Translations under genes and position numbers: made by a program
Part shown: in pieces, positions 45,146-57,859 of the stretch
Layout: each line of letters begins with the position of its first letter
Position numbering within the stretch: position 1 is the stretch's first letter
Notes under the pieces: generated by a model
What the model was told of the DNA's origin: nothing
The model's input: the letters and a program-made list of their open reading frames with translations, nothing else
The model's database searches: none
Source: Cyprinodon diabolis
Lineage: Eukaryota > Chordata > Actinopteri > Cyprinodontiformes > Cyprinodontidae
Length of the DNA: 64,000 nucleotides
NCBI GenBank assembly: GCA_030533445.1
Contig: CM060069.1
Location: 30,689,837-30,753,836 of the forward strand
Direction of reading: 5' to 3'

Positions 45146-48034
45146 TAAGAGAATCTAGCACTGAGTACCTGCAGAGGAGGTGTCTAAATGCCAAACAGAA
45201 CAAGGGCTGGAGTAATCATTTGATTGGGAGCAGGTTTGGACAGAAGGATCTTGAAGAGAGCTAGGGAAAAGGAGACTAGCACAAGGGGGCAACATATATA
45301 CAAGAAATACATAAGAACTCAAATACAACCAGAAAACAACTACAATGACACAACATGGAAATGAAACCATTAACCTAGAAAACACAGAAAGACAATCAAG
45401 GTGTAACTGAAAAATCAAAAAGAAAACAAACAGAACCAAAAAGTGCAGAATCATGATACCCTGTTGCATGATTTATGGGCCACGTCTGTACATAATAAAC
45501 TGGATTTGAATAATAAGACTTTTTCAGCCATTTTCATGCCCATACACATCAGAAATAAACAATCAAAAAACATTAACATAACAGTTTTGTTGAATTTGCA
45601 GAAGAAATGAAGGTGTGACAAATACAACTGTCCATGCAGTTGAAGTTTGGATGTAGAAAATTGAATTTAAGTTACCTATTCTTCAAATCCATCTAAGAAT
45701 CTTGATAAATGCTTTGATGATAGATAAAGGAAATATTGATAAAAGTCCAGATTGAAAAACATATGCACTGGCAATATTTTTTATGTCAGTTTTGGAAATC
45801 TGTCGGTTGAGGTTCTCCTTTCAGCTAAAAGAAAGATTTTGCTTAGACATTAAAAAGCTAAAATTATAATGCTCTAATCTACATTTTTTTTTTCCTGAGG
45901 TATTTATTTTTAATGCAATTATTAAAGCATACAGACATTTTTTTCCCTTGGTGATCAATATATTCTATCCACAACATTTTTAAAGGGGAACCAAGATCAA
46001 AATTTCCCACTGCCCTTAAACAGAGGCTTTGACTCCAGCTTCAAATTAGATTAGGGACTTGTTCAATATTTAGACTTACCCTTTTATGCTTTGGTGGTGA
46101 GCGTAAGGTGTGAAAATCAATCTCAAATGTTTCTGAGTTTCATAATGCGGCTCACACCAGACAGACAGCTTGGATTCAAATAAAGAATAGATGAGGTTAG
46201 ATTAAACTGGCTCTTTCCAGAGCTATCATTATCAAAAAGTTTAGCAATTATCAGATTTTACCTCACTTCACACTTTTAAAAAAGGTTACTTAATGTTCCT
46301 AAGTTTATCTTATAATAAAAAGTAGTAGATAGATGTGAACAGAAGAGAAAATGATAGATCATTTTCCAAATGTTTTATTGAAAGGAATCTGAATACCATG
46401 ATGTATAAAGGTATGCATCGAACGTTAATTATATTTTTATTGAAATGAAAAAGATCAAGATCATACCAGAATAGCCTAAAGTATAGTTCTGGTTTCATCA
46501 AAGCATGTATTAATCAATATCCAAAGGTAAGACCTTCACACTTAACAATGATCCCTATGTAATCCTTAAATTCCCAAATGGGATCTTTATGTAGGAGTGG
46601 AAGAAAAAAAAACAATAAAAACATTTATAAAAAAAATCCCATTTACCCCTTGCCAAGAGCCTTTGGAAGGAGCACCAGAAACACTAGTGAACATTCTCTG
46701 GTCAGATGAATGATACATGCAGAATGCTATATGTGGTTGAAAAGAGTCCCCTGAATAAAACAAACAAGGGAAAAACAATGGGAAAACAAAACAGCTGTGT
46801 GATTATGTGATGTGTAATTGTGATAAATGACAGTATTGTTAAGCATTCTTCCCTCCTTGCTTTATTTAATAGGATCTATCTATTTTGCTCAGTTCTAGTG
46901 CTATGGAAAGCTGCTAAAAGAGACCCCCACAAGCTTCTATCTTGTTACAGGAACTGCTCTAATAGAAAACGTGCTCTGTGTTAGGAACCTGCTCGCCTCA
47001 TTGGTAGGACCTCAGCGTGAGCCATCACTGAAAGCCATCAATGATTTAGATCAACAGCCCTCTCCTCACTCCTTAACAGAATCTGCAGGTGTGCGAGCAC
47101 CATCATTCATCGCTACAATATTATGAATTTTCCTCCAGATTCCGACAGCGGCACCACAAGTAGCTGTCCCCTAGTTTTTCTCTACTTCTTTTTAACAATG
47201 TGCAAAATCTATTTTATAAATCAACTTCACTGCCCTGGAAATATTATTGCCAATAAGGGTATGATTAATGAGCTCTAATTGAAAGGAGCCCTTCCACCCC
47301 ATGATTACAAACCACGTACTTTGGCTGTTGTCAGACAGACAAATGCTAGGTTGTGCATTTAGGCCCAAAACTAGGAATAACAGGGGAGGTTTACTCTTAA
47401 ATTATATATTGAACCAGGCTATTGTTTTATAATTGCAATATAAATGTACTCCACGAATGATAAGAAGACATTGTACATGGAGTGTTAAACAGAAAAATCA
47501 AATGTGGCAGAACTTACAGTGTTGGTGTTTTATATAGAAAATACGATGCTAATTCAACACTAATTCAGCTGTGCAAGAATAAGTTCCTCCAAGGAGTGGG
47601 TGTTAATCTGTGGAGTTCAACTGAATCAACATTGTTCAAACTTGAGTTTAAAATCAACTCTTATGAAGTTTTTGCCTCATCCAACCTATCTGTGAATTCT
47701 TCTCTCTTACAATGCATGCACTAACAACCAGCAAACAGTGAACTTCACATGTCTGCTGTAGGATGCAGACGTTTGTCCTGGAACCAAAGTGTTTGAGTCC
47801 CAGCTCAGTCTTATTCAGCCATTGTGCATTTGGGGAAGGTGATTTACCTTCCTTACCAACGGCCTTGCTCCTGTCACTGTGTAGCTGTGATTATAATACA
47901 GCTGACCACCACTAATGGTTTTAGATCAATTCAAGATCAGATTTCAGTGTTATTTGACATCATATACCAGTTTTAGATAAATTCAACCATGATAAGCGTT
48001 GAATTACATCTACTGAGATTTTTGTTTCAGCTCT
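45146..48034. other. Gene-free stretch
   Basis: No exon found. At 47750-47880, gtttgagtcccagctcag resembles an RNA polymerase III B box (GWTCRANNC), hinting at an old tRNA-type SINE; the evidence is thin. Confidence 0.3.
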
Positions 48035-48039
48035 GTCAC

Positions 48040-48763
48040 TGTCATGATTGGCTTAAGTGACTTAACCCACATGCAGAACACCAACGGAAACAGAGTAAAA
48101 GTTTAACAGAGTTTATTGAATGGATTTGCACAGAGAAAACATGAACTGGTTCAGGCACGGGTCCGGGACTGGAATCACTGATGTCTGCAGAGACTGATAT
48201 TTTGATTAGCCAGGCAGTCAGATGACTAGTTGATTTAATTGTTCCAGTAAATACCTTGAGGTGGTCCAAACTGATTTCTTTTGAGGGAGGGAACCGGTTG
48301 GGTCTAGAGACTGTTGGTTCAGCAGAGTGCTTAGCAGCAGCAGCATCTAGCTTCTGACTAGTGAGTGGCAGACCTTGGTTTGGGTTTCCAGTTCTTCCTT
48401 GAGAACTGCAGGAGGAGTCCAGATTGAATCTTCAGGTTTGGCTTCCTTGGGCAGGCAGGCAGGTTGCAGGCTAAGCTCATCCAGAGCTTTAGACCTGCAC
48501 AGGTTCCTGTGAGCAAGAAGACAGAGGCAGGTTAGAATCAGGTTTCTCTCTAGAGATAACTATGATTCTGTCAGAATAACTGAGGCTCAGGTTCGCTAAC
48601 CAAACTTGGTCAACACTGCGGCGTTGAAGGAAGGTCTGGCTGCTGCTTATGTAGGAAGGTCTCCTGATGGGCTGATGAGCATCAGGTGTGCTGGAGGGCT
48701 CCAGCCCAGGAGACCCACAGCGCACTCTGCTGGAGAAAGGTGGTGAATCTCCAGATCCCAACA
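48040..48763 (-). mobile_element. Solo LTR of an LTR retrotransposon
   Basis: The 724-bp unit runs tgtcatgattgg ... gatcccaaca (TG...CA ends). It is flanked by the identical 5-bp duplication gtcac (48035-48039 and 48764-48768), as integrase produces. Polarity is minus: read that way, it starts tgttgggatctggag, has a TATA-like ctacataagc about 100 bases in, an aataaa signal (ttcaataaactctg, around 48112-48118) and ends ggccaatcatgaca-like. No internal coding region or second LTR adjoins, so the internal part was lost by LTR-LTR recombination. The ends and duplication suggest the Gypsy class, but no protein is left to prove it. Confidence 0.83.
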
Positions 48764-48952
48764 GTCACAGTTTGAATGGTTTAACACTGAGATGGGCAAC
48801 TCCAATCGTTAAGGACTGTATCCTGCAAATTTACCATGTTTCTTTGGTCCAGTACACCTGCATCAAAGGCAAAATGACATCCTCATTTTGGAGTTTGTCC
48901 TGAGCCCTGCTAATCATCTAATTATTTGATTCATATATGTGCATTTCACATA

Positions 48953-49373
48953 GGTAGCACTACTGCCTTGCAGCAAGAAGGTTCTGGGTCCGATTCCCGG
49001 CCCAGGGTCTTTCTGCATGGAGTTTGCATGTTCTCCCTGAGCATGCGTGGGTTCTCTCCGGGTACTCTGGCTTCCTCCCACAGTCCAAAAACATTATTGT
49101 TAGGTTCATTGGCTTCTCTAAATTCTCCTTAGGCATGAGTGTGTGCGTGAATGATTGTCTATGTGTTGCCCTGCGATGGACTAGCGACCTGTCCAGGATG
49201 TACCCCGCCTCTTGCCCATTTACAGCTTAATTCAATTCAATTCAGTTTATTTATATAGCGCCAATTCACAACACAAGTCATCTCAAGGCACTTTACAGTT
49301 CAACCAAAGAAAGGCACCAGCACCCCTAGCGACCCCACATGGGATTAAGCGAGTTAGAAGATGGATGGATGTT
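48953..49373 (+). repeat. GATG-tailed SINE-like repeat, copy 3, with nested insertion
   Basis: The best-preserved copy. The head reads taggtagcactactgccttgcagc...aggttctgggtccgattcccgg, and ggtccgattcc resembles a pol III B box. Next come gcatggagtttgcatgttctccctg, cttcctcccacagtccaaaaa, ttctctaaattctccttaggc and gcgatggactagcgacctgtcc. The end is agatggatggatg. It is interrupted at about 49224-49301 by a LINE tail. A tRNA-derived SINE is the simplest reading. Confidence 0.75.
49224..49301 (-). repeat. Truncated LINE 3' tail nested in the SINE
   Basis: Ttcaattcaattcagtttat followed by ttatatagcgccaattcacaacacaagtcatctcaaggcactttacag is the reverse complement of the tail at 54330-54400. SINE sequence resumes after it (aaaggcaccagcacccc...). 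A severely 5'-truncated retroposition is the likely origin. Confidence 0.75.
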
Positions 49374-50325
49374 TGAGCAGGGACTTATCTAAAAGTCTCA
49401 GAAAACTGGCCCTCAGGAAACTGGCCCTCGAATTGCCCATACTTGGTTTTACACTTTCAAGTGTAATTTTAACTCAGCCTTGAGATGAATGAAGCTTACA
49501 CTTACAGTAAGTTTGACAAAAGTGTTTAAAGGAAAAAAAAAAATCCATGTCCATAACGATACAGATCCTCCTAAAAAATAATATGCAAAACTCTTTGTTG
49601 ACTAGAAAATCCACCAAACCTATAGCATTTCGATACAAGAAAGTAAATGTAAGTCTGCTCCCTGTTATATGTCTGTGTGCATTTGTTGTTCTCACATAGA
49701 TTAATATTATCTGTCAGAATCTTTTGCTCTTTTCAGCTGGATCCCAGCTTCCCAAAGAGGCTTTGCAACCCAAAAACCTCTGCAAAGCGATGTCCAATAT
49801 ATTGAATCTAGCTATTCCAGCAAATATTGCTTTCAGGTTTTTATCAAAAATAGAGGAATGATATTCATTGCTATTCCTCAGAAAGATCACCGATATCTGT
49901 CCATGGGTATGAAGTAAGTCTTATGCAACAAAGAATCATTTCTATTTTTCAACACTCCATGCCTTCAAACTTGTCTCTTTTCCGGCCCTAAGTTGACCCT
50001 TAAGATCCTCTTGGCTTTTTTAACATGGTTTTTGCGAACTACCCTCACACAGGCGATGTGGTCATATAAAATTTAGAACTCAGAATAGGTAAGAAAATGT
50101 CAAGGATAAGGGGCCAGCGCAAACTTTTTTATTCCCCTTATTCATTTATGAATTATTTTAAAGGCTTCACTCAGACTGCAGCTACACAGAAGTCATTGTC
50201 AGTTGTTAATACTTTGTAGTTTAACTGAAAAGAAGTTCATGCCTATGCTAGGAGGTTAATTAACTGGTTCTAACAATTGTTATGTTAAATACAAAAATGA
50301 TTTCAGTTGTGACCTGATTCTAAGT
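49374..50325. other. Gene-free stretch
   Basis: Nothing recognised. Confidence 0.35.
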
Positions 50326-50640
50326 AAGTAAGTAAACTTTATTTATATAGCACTTTTCACAGACGAAGTGACAAAGTGCTTCACATGATAACATAAAAAC
50401 AACACAAGTAAAAACAGATAAAATGCAATAAAAGCTAAAATAAGTAAGTGAATAAAACAATAAGCTATGTGCTTTGGAAGGCTAGTTTTTAGCTGCTTTT
50501 TAAAGATATCCAGCGAGTCTAGAGAGCGCAGGGACAGGGGGAGTTCATTCCAGAGACGGGGTGCCACCGCTTTAAAGGACCGGTCTCCACGGGTTTTAAA
50601 ACAGGTCCGAGGAACCATAAGCAGGTTTTGACCTAAAGAC
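50326..50640 (-). pseudogene. 5'-truncated LINE: C-terminal end of ORF2 plus 3' tail
   Basis: On the minus strand, the frame ending at 50343 reads MVPRTCFKTRGDRSFKAVAPRLWNELPLSLRSL and then DSLDIFKKQLKTSLPK. This is the conserved C-terminal block (sAPRLWNsLP...F+..LKT.L) that follows the reverse transcriptase in many fish LINE ORF2 proteins. It is followed by tgaagcactttgtcacttcg, ctatataaataaagtttac and an acttacttactt repeat, the 3' end and tail. All upstream coding sequence is missing from about 50640, typical of incomplete reverse transcription. The clade (L2, Rex1 or RTE) is not decidable from this piece. Confidence 0.75.
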
Positions 50641-52770
50641 CTTAGGCTAAGGATTAACGTATACGGCTGGATCAGAACTGATCCAGATTCTACACTTTGA
50701 CTCTTACACCTGATAGAATGTGTTACTATTTACTCTGATATATCAGCATGTTTGTAATGTGACAATGCATTTGTAAGACTGAAACCCCTTGTAAGAGATG
50801 GGTATTTTGAATGTGCATTTTTTTATGTGTGTATTTTTTTATGTGCAAAGTTTGTTGATAAACCAAACCTGAGTGTTTTAAACTGTAAGCATCATAGTCC
50901 TGATTCTTTCAACTGAGGAGAAATTGGTGTGTAGGGGGCAGTAGTTCTGCTTGACTTACTTTACTGTGACAGTTAGGGTTGTAACTGGAATCAGGGTAGC
51001 TGCCTTTCATCTTCTGTTGAAAACCACTGAGGTTTATAGTGACAATTTAGATATTGAATTTGGCTTAGCAGCACTGGATGATATTGTTATCAGATTCATT
51101 TTTTTTAACCTTAAAGAGCTCCTTTAGAGGTCTCTGCTTTTATGAAACGGATTATAAATTATATAAAGTGTTTTAGCTCCTGCATAATGAGAGGTTCCCT
51201 CCAACCTTCAATGATGTCCCACTAGCCAGGGAGGTGGGGAAAGTTTATCTTCACTGGCTGTGCAGAGAAACAGAGTGGATTTTTAGAATAAGAATTATAG
51301 CACATAATTAGTTCTACAAATCTTTCCTTTTATCCAACTAGTTTTTGTATAAGATAAAAATGAAATAGCAAACTCAATAGTCAAAGTATGATTTAATCTA
51401 AGGATAAAATCTATTTATAACCAATCTTGCTCTATGTGTAAAATAAACTATAAATAAAATAAAAAAACAACAACAAAATAAGGAGTTCTGAATGTTGTGA
51501 TGCATGCTCTTGTTTTTTTAAGAATCTCATTGTTTTTGTGTTGCTTTTTTAAATATATTTTTTAACTTCTTTTATCTTGAAAATGTCACTTTGTGTTTAT
51601 TTGATGTTTATTGTGTATACATTTGCTGACATTTGGCTGTTACCTTGCTCAGGTCTCTTGTAAAATAGATTCAGAATCTACTGTAAATGAGACTTCCTGG
51701 TTAAATTTGAAAAAAAAAAGAAGTAAGAATTCCTTCTTGTATCTTACTCAATTCTTGGCAGCAGTAATAGCCTGCATGCATTTTCCGATAACTGGCAATG
51801 TGTCTTTCAGATGGCTGTGGAGACATTTCCAATGCTTTTTAAAGCATTGTTTTAATTCAGCCTCATTGGAGATTTCTTTAGGCATAAACAGTCGGTATAC
51901 AATTATGCCACTGTAGCTCAAAAACATTCTAGTCTGGACTTTGAATATGCCAATCCTAAACCTGTTGAGGTAATTGGAAGTTTAACTTCTGTTTGCTGCA
52001 AATTATTTTTGTTGGTGCACAAGCCATGTGTGCTTGAGCTTAATGTCATGAATGGGGTACATTTTTCTTCAGATATTTCAAGAAGACAGTAGATTGTTTG
52101 GTCTTATCAATAGCAAGTTCAGTCTTTGAACTTTTCCATGGAATCATTTTACTTCACTTTTTTGAAGGCCTCCTGGATATGTAATTAATGCATTAATGCA
52201 ATCTTAATTTTTTAAGTATGACAAAAAGTAAAAACTTGTATTCATATTGTATCAAAAGCTGTAAAATGGAAAATAGCTCTTTATGTTATATCCTTACCCT
52301 AAAGACATGCCAGATTAGACCCCACTGATGACTGCATTCTAAGACAAAACAGTGTTTTATTGAATTTTATTTTACTTTTAACTTTCGATTTTACATTTTA
52401 ATGGGGTCATTTGAACCAATTTTCAACATATTTTCCTATTATTCAAACCTTATTAATGTGTGACTGCTTAATCCAGGCACTCATTTTTACTGTGCCTTTT
52501 GGATCACTTTTTTAAATGTGAAATCTCAGCCTTATCTCTTTAGAGGTGGAGGTTCCACTAGGCCTGGGAGCTAATAGAGAATACAAAGTACAAATAGGGA
52601 ACTATTGTGAAATATTTGTTAGCGGCAGGAGACCAACATTAAGTGATACCTGTGACCTCAGTCTTACTATGAATGTTGTGATTGAGCAGGTTTTATATTG
52701 GCTCATATGACAAACAAGTAAGGGTCTGAAGCTGTGGTGAATGGTATGCTACCTGCAAAATTGTGTAGCA
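50641..52770. other. Gene-free stretch
   Basis: Poly-T and AT-rich segments but no recognisable exon or element. A 101-residue frame at 51611-51916 has no motif; part of its reading (taaagcattgttttaattcagcctcattggag) could be decayed repeat. Confidence 0.3.
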
Positions 52771-52860
52771 TGAACTACAGTACTGTATTTGGTGGTGGGT
52801 CAGTGTTGGTCTAGGGAGGCATAAGCATAGAGCAACGTGACTGGTTTCTCTACTGTAGAG
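52771..52860 (+). pseudogene. Relic of a Tc1-C-type transposase
   Basis: Ttggtggtgggtcagtgttggtctagggaggcat translates as GGGSVLV-stop-GG, corresponding to GGGSVMVWGG of the Tc1-C transposase (Trp codon now TAG). Only this block and some flanking bases are recognisable. Confidence 0.55.
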
Positions 52861-53639
52861 TATCAATAAACAAATAGCAATATCAGCCTCAATTCTTTTT
52901 GTTAATTTTCAGGAGTTTTACATCATTAGAAAGCTTAGACTCCAGTAAAAATTGGATATGAAAAATCCATAGTCAACCTTTTTAACTCTAAATACAGTAT
53001 TTACATTTATACTGAGTGTAAATCTTATCAAGCGTTGTAGTTAATAGTCAGCGAAAAATGTGACAGCAATGCAGTTTAACTTTTATATTTAATATGGTGT
53101 CCATTACCCGCCAGACTCTGAAAGGTCCTATTGATTTTGACATTAAGATGAGTAAAATTAACAGAAAATTTTAAAACTGGCTGTAGAGCAAATTTTGCAC
53201 TACTTTATAGTGGGACCAAATGTTATCTGAAACAGAGCTATATTCAACCCTTTAGGAGTTAAAGTACCAGTTTATTTTTACTGTGAATTCTTTCAGGATC
53301 TGTAAATAACTAACTTCTGTCTTTCACAGATCTGCTAAGGATAAACCATTGTACCCTTGCTGCAATAAGATATCAAGATTAAATCCTTAGAACTGTTGTT
53401 AGACCCTTGGCAGGTGTGTTTGGTCCTGACTTTCTCCCTGTGCAGGGTAATCATTGCCTCATATGGCAAGGGTATGGATAAATGAGTAAACACTGGCCCA
53501 AACATTTCAGGTCCAAAATCAGTCCAGTTCTTCTTTTAAAGTCATCAACTAAATCCAAAAGAAAGTCTCTTGGACATCATGCATATCACTTTTCAACCCC
53601 TCCGGGTCACAACTCAAGTTGTCCACTGACTTTTTTAGA
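52861..53639. other. Gene-free stretch
   Basis: Nothing recognised. Confidence 0.35.
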
Positions 53640-54405
53640 CCCAGGTCAGGATATGGATGATGGTTCCCCAGGACATCTGTTATGTCAAACGGAACATGCT
53701 TCAGTATTGTCAGAAATTAGCTATCTCCATAGTTTTGCTGCTATAGGTTTAGACTTCTGGAGGACATAGGGACCCCCATTTCAATATTCTGCTTCATTCT
53801 CTCTCTATTCTCCTACTCTGCAGAATCTGTTAGTTCAATCTCTAACGTTCTGCTCTCTCTGCTTTTTCTCATAGTAGCTTTGCCCCGTCTGTTACTGTTT
53901 GGCTGTGACAGCTGTGCTGCTTCCATCAAAACCCTTGTTCAGAGATGCTGGAGATCGGCCTGTTTTGCAGTGTAGCCCTCTTTCTCTGACCGTGTCTGGC
54001 TGGATGTGCTCTCTTCATCCTCTGACATGGGAGCTGGCTCGGTGCTCGTCTGCCTGGCTGTGTCTTTCCTGGACGGGGCCGCCTTTTACAGCTGCTTTTT
54101 GTATCTCTGCTTCTGTCTCCTTGAACCCCATACGGCCTCGGCAGATGGCCGCTCACACTGGGCCTGGTTCTGCTGGAGGTTTCTTCCTGTTAAAAGGGAG
54201 TTTTTCCTCTCCACTGTCGCTACAAGCATGCTTAGTGTGAGGAATTGTATTTCAGTCAATGAGTCAATGCAATCAACTGGTTTTCCTTAGATAGAAAACT
54301 TTGAATCAATTTGACTGTGTGATCTGGTTGAACTGTAAAGTGCCTTGAGATGACTTGTGTTGTGAATTGGCGCTATATAAATAAACTGAATTGAATTGAA
54401 ATGTA
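53640..54405 (+). repeat. 3' region of a fish LINE (Rex1-like or L2-like)
   Basis: The sequence contains family landmarks in order: ctgctataggtttagacttctggagg (53740), cctggttctgctggaggtttc, ttcctgttaaaagggagttt, gttgaactgtaaagtgcctt and tatataaataaactgaattgaattg at the end. The tail repeats gaattgaa. The frames of 90-113 codons in it (53899-54290) are in an untranslated region and should not be called genes. The same tail, inverted, is nested at 49224. Confidence 0.72.
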
Positions 54406-55375
54406 CACAGGTACAATGTGCCCATACAAACTTTTAAGTACCATTTTAATTGCTGCAATAGACTCATAGTCTGGGAGTTCTTCAAGTGTGTTTTTTTTTT
54501 TGGGAACCCTATACAGGCTTTTTTATGTTGTTTAGAGGTTTAAGTTTAGGCAACTCTGCCATAAGGTCCTGACTGGTGGAGGACTGTGATTACAGTTGAA
54601 TTTGTGGAATGTTCTCTCAATTCCCTACTGCATCACTGAAGATTAGCCACAGTGATATACTAATTCTCACCAAGGCTCTTCTCCCTTGACGGCTCAGTTT
54701 GGCTTTAGATCCAGATTAAGCAGTAATTCTGGTGTCATTATCTTGGCACTGATGACTGGATTATTGGTTTATTTCATCCACCTGCCTAGCTTGGATTCTG
54801 CCTGCTAACGGCCTTGGATCCGTCTCCCAACTCCGGCTTGGATTTCCCTATGGTACGTCTTCAGATCTCTGATTTTCTGGCCTGGACTTCTGCTTCCTAA
54901 TCAACATTGGCTTTCGATTCTCCTTTCCGAATACTCCTGCTCTTCGTCATCTGCTGGCTTCTGCTTGTTGCTCTAATCTGCAGCACCTTTGTCTTATACT
55001 CCTGGATCTCTCTGGGTGGCATCCACTGCATACTGTGGAAAATCATCTGGCTGGATTCCACTCCTTCCTCTGAGTTTGGACTGAACTCAAACTGAACTTT
55101 AAAACCAGGTTAGAGACTCACATGCCCACCATTATTCTCAGAGTTAAGTGGTCACTAACCTGTGTCACTAACCTAGCTGATGAGTCCCAGATCTCCATGC
55201 AGTTAATGAAAGCTTTTTAAAAATCACTTCAGTTGATCTGCCTGAATTCTGGGTCCAAGGTTCTGAGTCCTGACATCTGGTCGTCCTAAATTTCTTTCAT
55301 TTAAGGATTATGGAGGCCATTGTGTTCTTGGGTACCTTGAGTGCCTCAAAATGCAGTTCAGTGGAGTGAGAAATG
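54406..55375. other. Gene-free stretch, C/T-rich part unexplained
   Basis: Segment 54650-55100 is rich in ctgcct/ttggat-like words (gattctgcctgctaacgg, tctcccaactccggcttgg) and looks like a decayed LTR or other repeat, but I could not define ends or assign it. Confidence 0.35.
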
Positions 55376-55656
55376 CTCTGATCTTTATATTGGAGAATCC
55401 AAACAAACTCTCCACAGACGCATTGCTCAACATAGTAGAGATACTTCCTCTGGACAAGAATGCTGTCCACCTACACCTTAAGGACAAAGGAAACTCGTTT
55501 GAGGACCAGACTGTTCACATTTTGGACAAAGAAAACATTGGGTTTGAAAGGGGTGTGAAGTAAACCATTTACATTAAGAGAGAAAAACCAACCTTAAAGA
55601 GAGGGGGTGGAGTCAGGTTTCAGCTCTCAAAAACTTATAACGCAGCACTATAGTTG
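55376..55656 (+). pseudogene. GIY-YIG endonuclease remnant of a Penelope-like element
   Basis: The first frame reads DLYIGESKQTLHRRIAQHSRDTSSGQE, containing the YIG half of a GIY-YIG nuclease and its helix. After a frameshift near 55461 it continues as AVHLHLKDKGNSFEDQTVHILDKEN, GFERGVK and, past an in-frame TAA at 55561-55563, TIYIKREKPTLKRGGG...LSKTYNAAL. This order (YIG, Arg-rich helix, HLHLK, FERGVKEAIYVKxExPSLNRGGG) is that of the C-terminal nuclease of Penelope-like retroelements in fish. The reverse transcriptase that should precede it is not visible. The following bases to about 56020 (gaattgagaaagctttttgaat... actttgaaaacaaagtcc) probably belong to its 3' region. Confidence 0.72.
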
Positions 55657-57859
55657 ATTCCTTCCTGCTATCATCTCAATGCTCATCACCATCCAGATCG
55701 TCAAAAACATCGCTCCTGTTAAGCCATACCAACGATGACCCTAACGACTCCTCATTACAAAATCATGGGCCAGTTTCGGGGTTAATTTGCAGGCTAACAA
55801 TGACCTCAACAACTCCCCATTACAAAGGGGTTGACTTGTTTCTGTTCAATTTGCATATTTTCTAAGCCATCGCAAGTGTTGGGCTACTCTATAAAGCCTG
55901 GAATTCAAAGCTATTCCAGACATTTTGAATTGAGAAAGCTTTTTGAATATAGCAAGCAAAGCATATTCAAACTTTGAAAACAAAGTCCAGAGGTCTGTTT
56001 TAGCACGTGTTAACCATCTGCGTCTTCTTGACTACCTTAAGTGTTCTTTTCAGTTGCTGTCCCAGCCTGTTCTGTTGCCATGGTAAAGACAGCTTCCTGT
56101 TCCAGTAGTGCGAGGGCGGGCCATCTTAAAAGCACCATCAAGGGGACACAGTTCAGCAGCGATGGTGCTTCAGAGCAAGTGTAGTCTCGAGTGAGTTTTG
56201 GGAGGTAGTCGCCATCAATTGGAAAAGGCCCGTAATGAATGTCACAGCAGAGGTGCTAAGTGTTTATATATAAGAAAATAAAATGATTACTTTTTGATCT
56301 TGGTAAATGGCTGCATTGTAAAAAAGGGTGCAAAATCGAATGGACTCTGAATACTTTCTATAACCACTATATACTAAAGATCATGAAACCCTTAAAAATC
56401 TAGTGGCACACATGACTAACCAGTCATAACATGGCAACAGAATATTACCAAAGGTAAATGAGAGCTTTGAAGTGGTGATTTTTTGGGTTTTCTGGGACTA
56501 ATAAAATGTTACTGGGCATCAGGTTGATTTTTTGCCTCTTGGATAATGTAGCTAAAAAGGATCTTAGGATCTATGGTTGCACATCAACACAATTATTAAG
56601 CGAGCTGCTGGATTGCATGTTGGATTCCACAATAACCAATTTTTTGCCATTCAAATTGATAAGAGGAATGACATTTCTCCTGCTGTCAACTGGTGCTTGT
56701 GCTGTAGTACATTCAAAACAAGTGCAGGCACTGAGGGTTCTTTTTTTAAGGTCATTAACATCCAGAACACATCCCAAAACACTGTCGCCCCAGTGCTCAT
56801 AGAGAGGCTGAACGCCATCCTACCAAACAGACAGGAAGCCAGGCTTCTTGTCCAGGGTTATAAGAGGGTTTCTATAATGAGAGGCTCCAGAGGCAGCACA
56901 CGGTTCAGAATCATGGATGAGTAAGAATCCACTTAGGAGGTTCACTAATAAACACACCAGCTATACACATGTTCCCAGGGTTGGCATATTTTTCTTCAGC
57001 TCATCAAGGAAACTCAGGGGTGATTGCACATAGACTGCCTTCAGTCTTGTCAACAAAGAGGTAAAGGGAGGAAAGGAGTTATTATACAAAGATTATCTGC
57101 CATAAAGTTTGGGGTGTTTGTAGAAATTGTGTAGATGAGGTAAAGATAAGGATACTTGATACTATTAGAACTGATTATACCTTGGATGGACACGTTTTAA
57201 ATGAATTAGAGAATTACATTCTTCTTTGGTGTGTTATGATAAAGCTTTTGTAAAGAATAGTTGCTCAAAAAAGAAAAAGTCTTAATGTATCTTATCACAG
57301 TGTTTAATTACTATACTTAACTCACCATAAAATAATTTCTTAAAGTACGAAACAGTACATTTAATAGATCTAAAATATCTATCCATCACAAGATTTGCCT
57401 TCCAGATGTTTCTTTGAATAACATGGTTGATAAAAATTGGTGGTTGATAAAAATTCCTATTTTGGTTTAGTTTTTTAGGTGTTTTGGTAACACACCTATG
57501 CTGAATTTTAAGTCAAATAATTGATTAACAGTTAAAAGTGTAGATAACCAAAATTATATAATCAGCCAGTTTGAATATCTTACTTTTATTGCAACTTTTT
57601 ATTAACCACATTAATTTTAATATGTTTGTACCATATTGGTGTAGATTATTATCACTTTTACTACTTTGATAATAAACAGTTCCAGAATAACAGTATAGCT
57701 TAAAATAAAACTTTAAAACTACATTTTCTGCTATTTCATAGCTCTATTGCCTTTATTTATAAAACATAAAGTGAGGGGAAGTTTTAAAATCCTATATTAA
57801 TATTTCCAAAATGTTAATTAATACAATATAATTAGTACTCAGCAGACAAAAATATGACT
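55657..57859. other. Gene-free stretch with possible relics
   Basis: At 56260-56345, aaaatgattactttttgatc...gcatt...ggactctgaatactttc resembles the right end of a Tc1 group. Segment 56500-56930 has two overlapping frames of about 100 codons (plus strand) without any motif I recognise; a decayed element is likely. Confidence 0.3.

Noticed and set aside
53899..54290. Two overlapping plus-strand frames of 94-113 residues
   Set aside because: They lie in the untranslated 3' region of a dispersed LINE, with known repeat landmarks.
56506..56924. Overlapping frames of 98 and 115 residues
   Set aside because: No motif, no splice context, neither clearly better than chance; probably decayed repeat.
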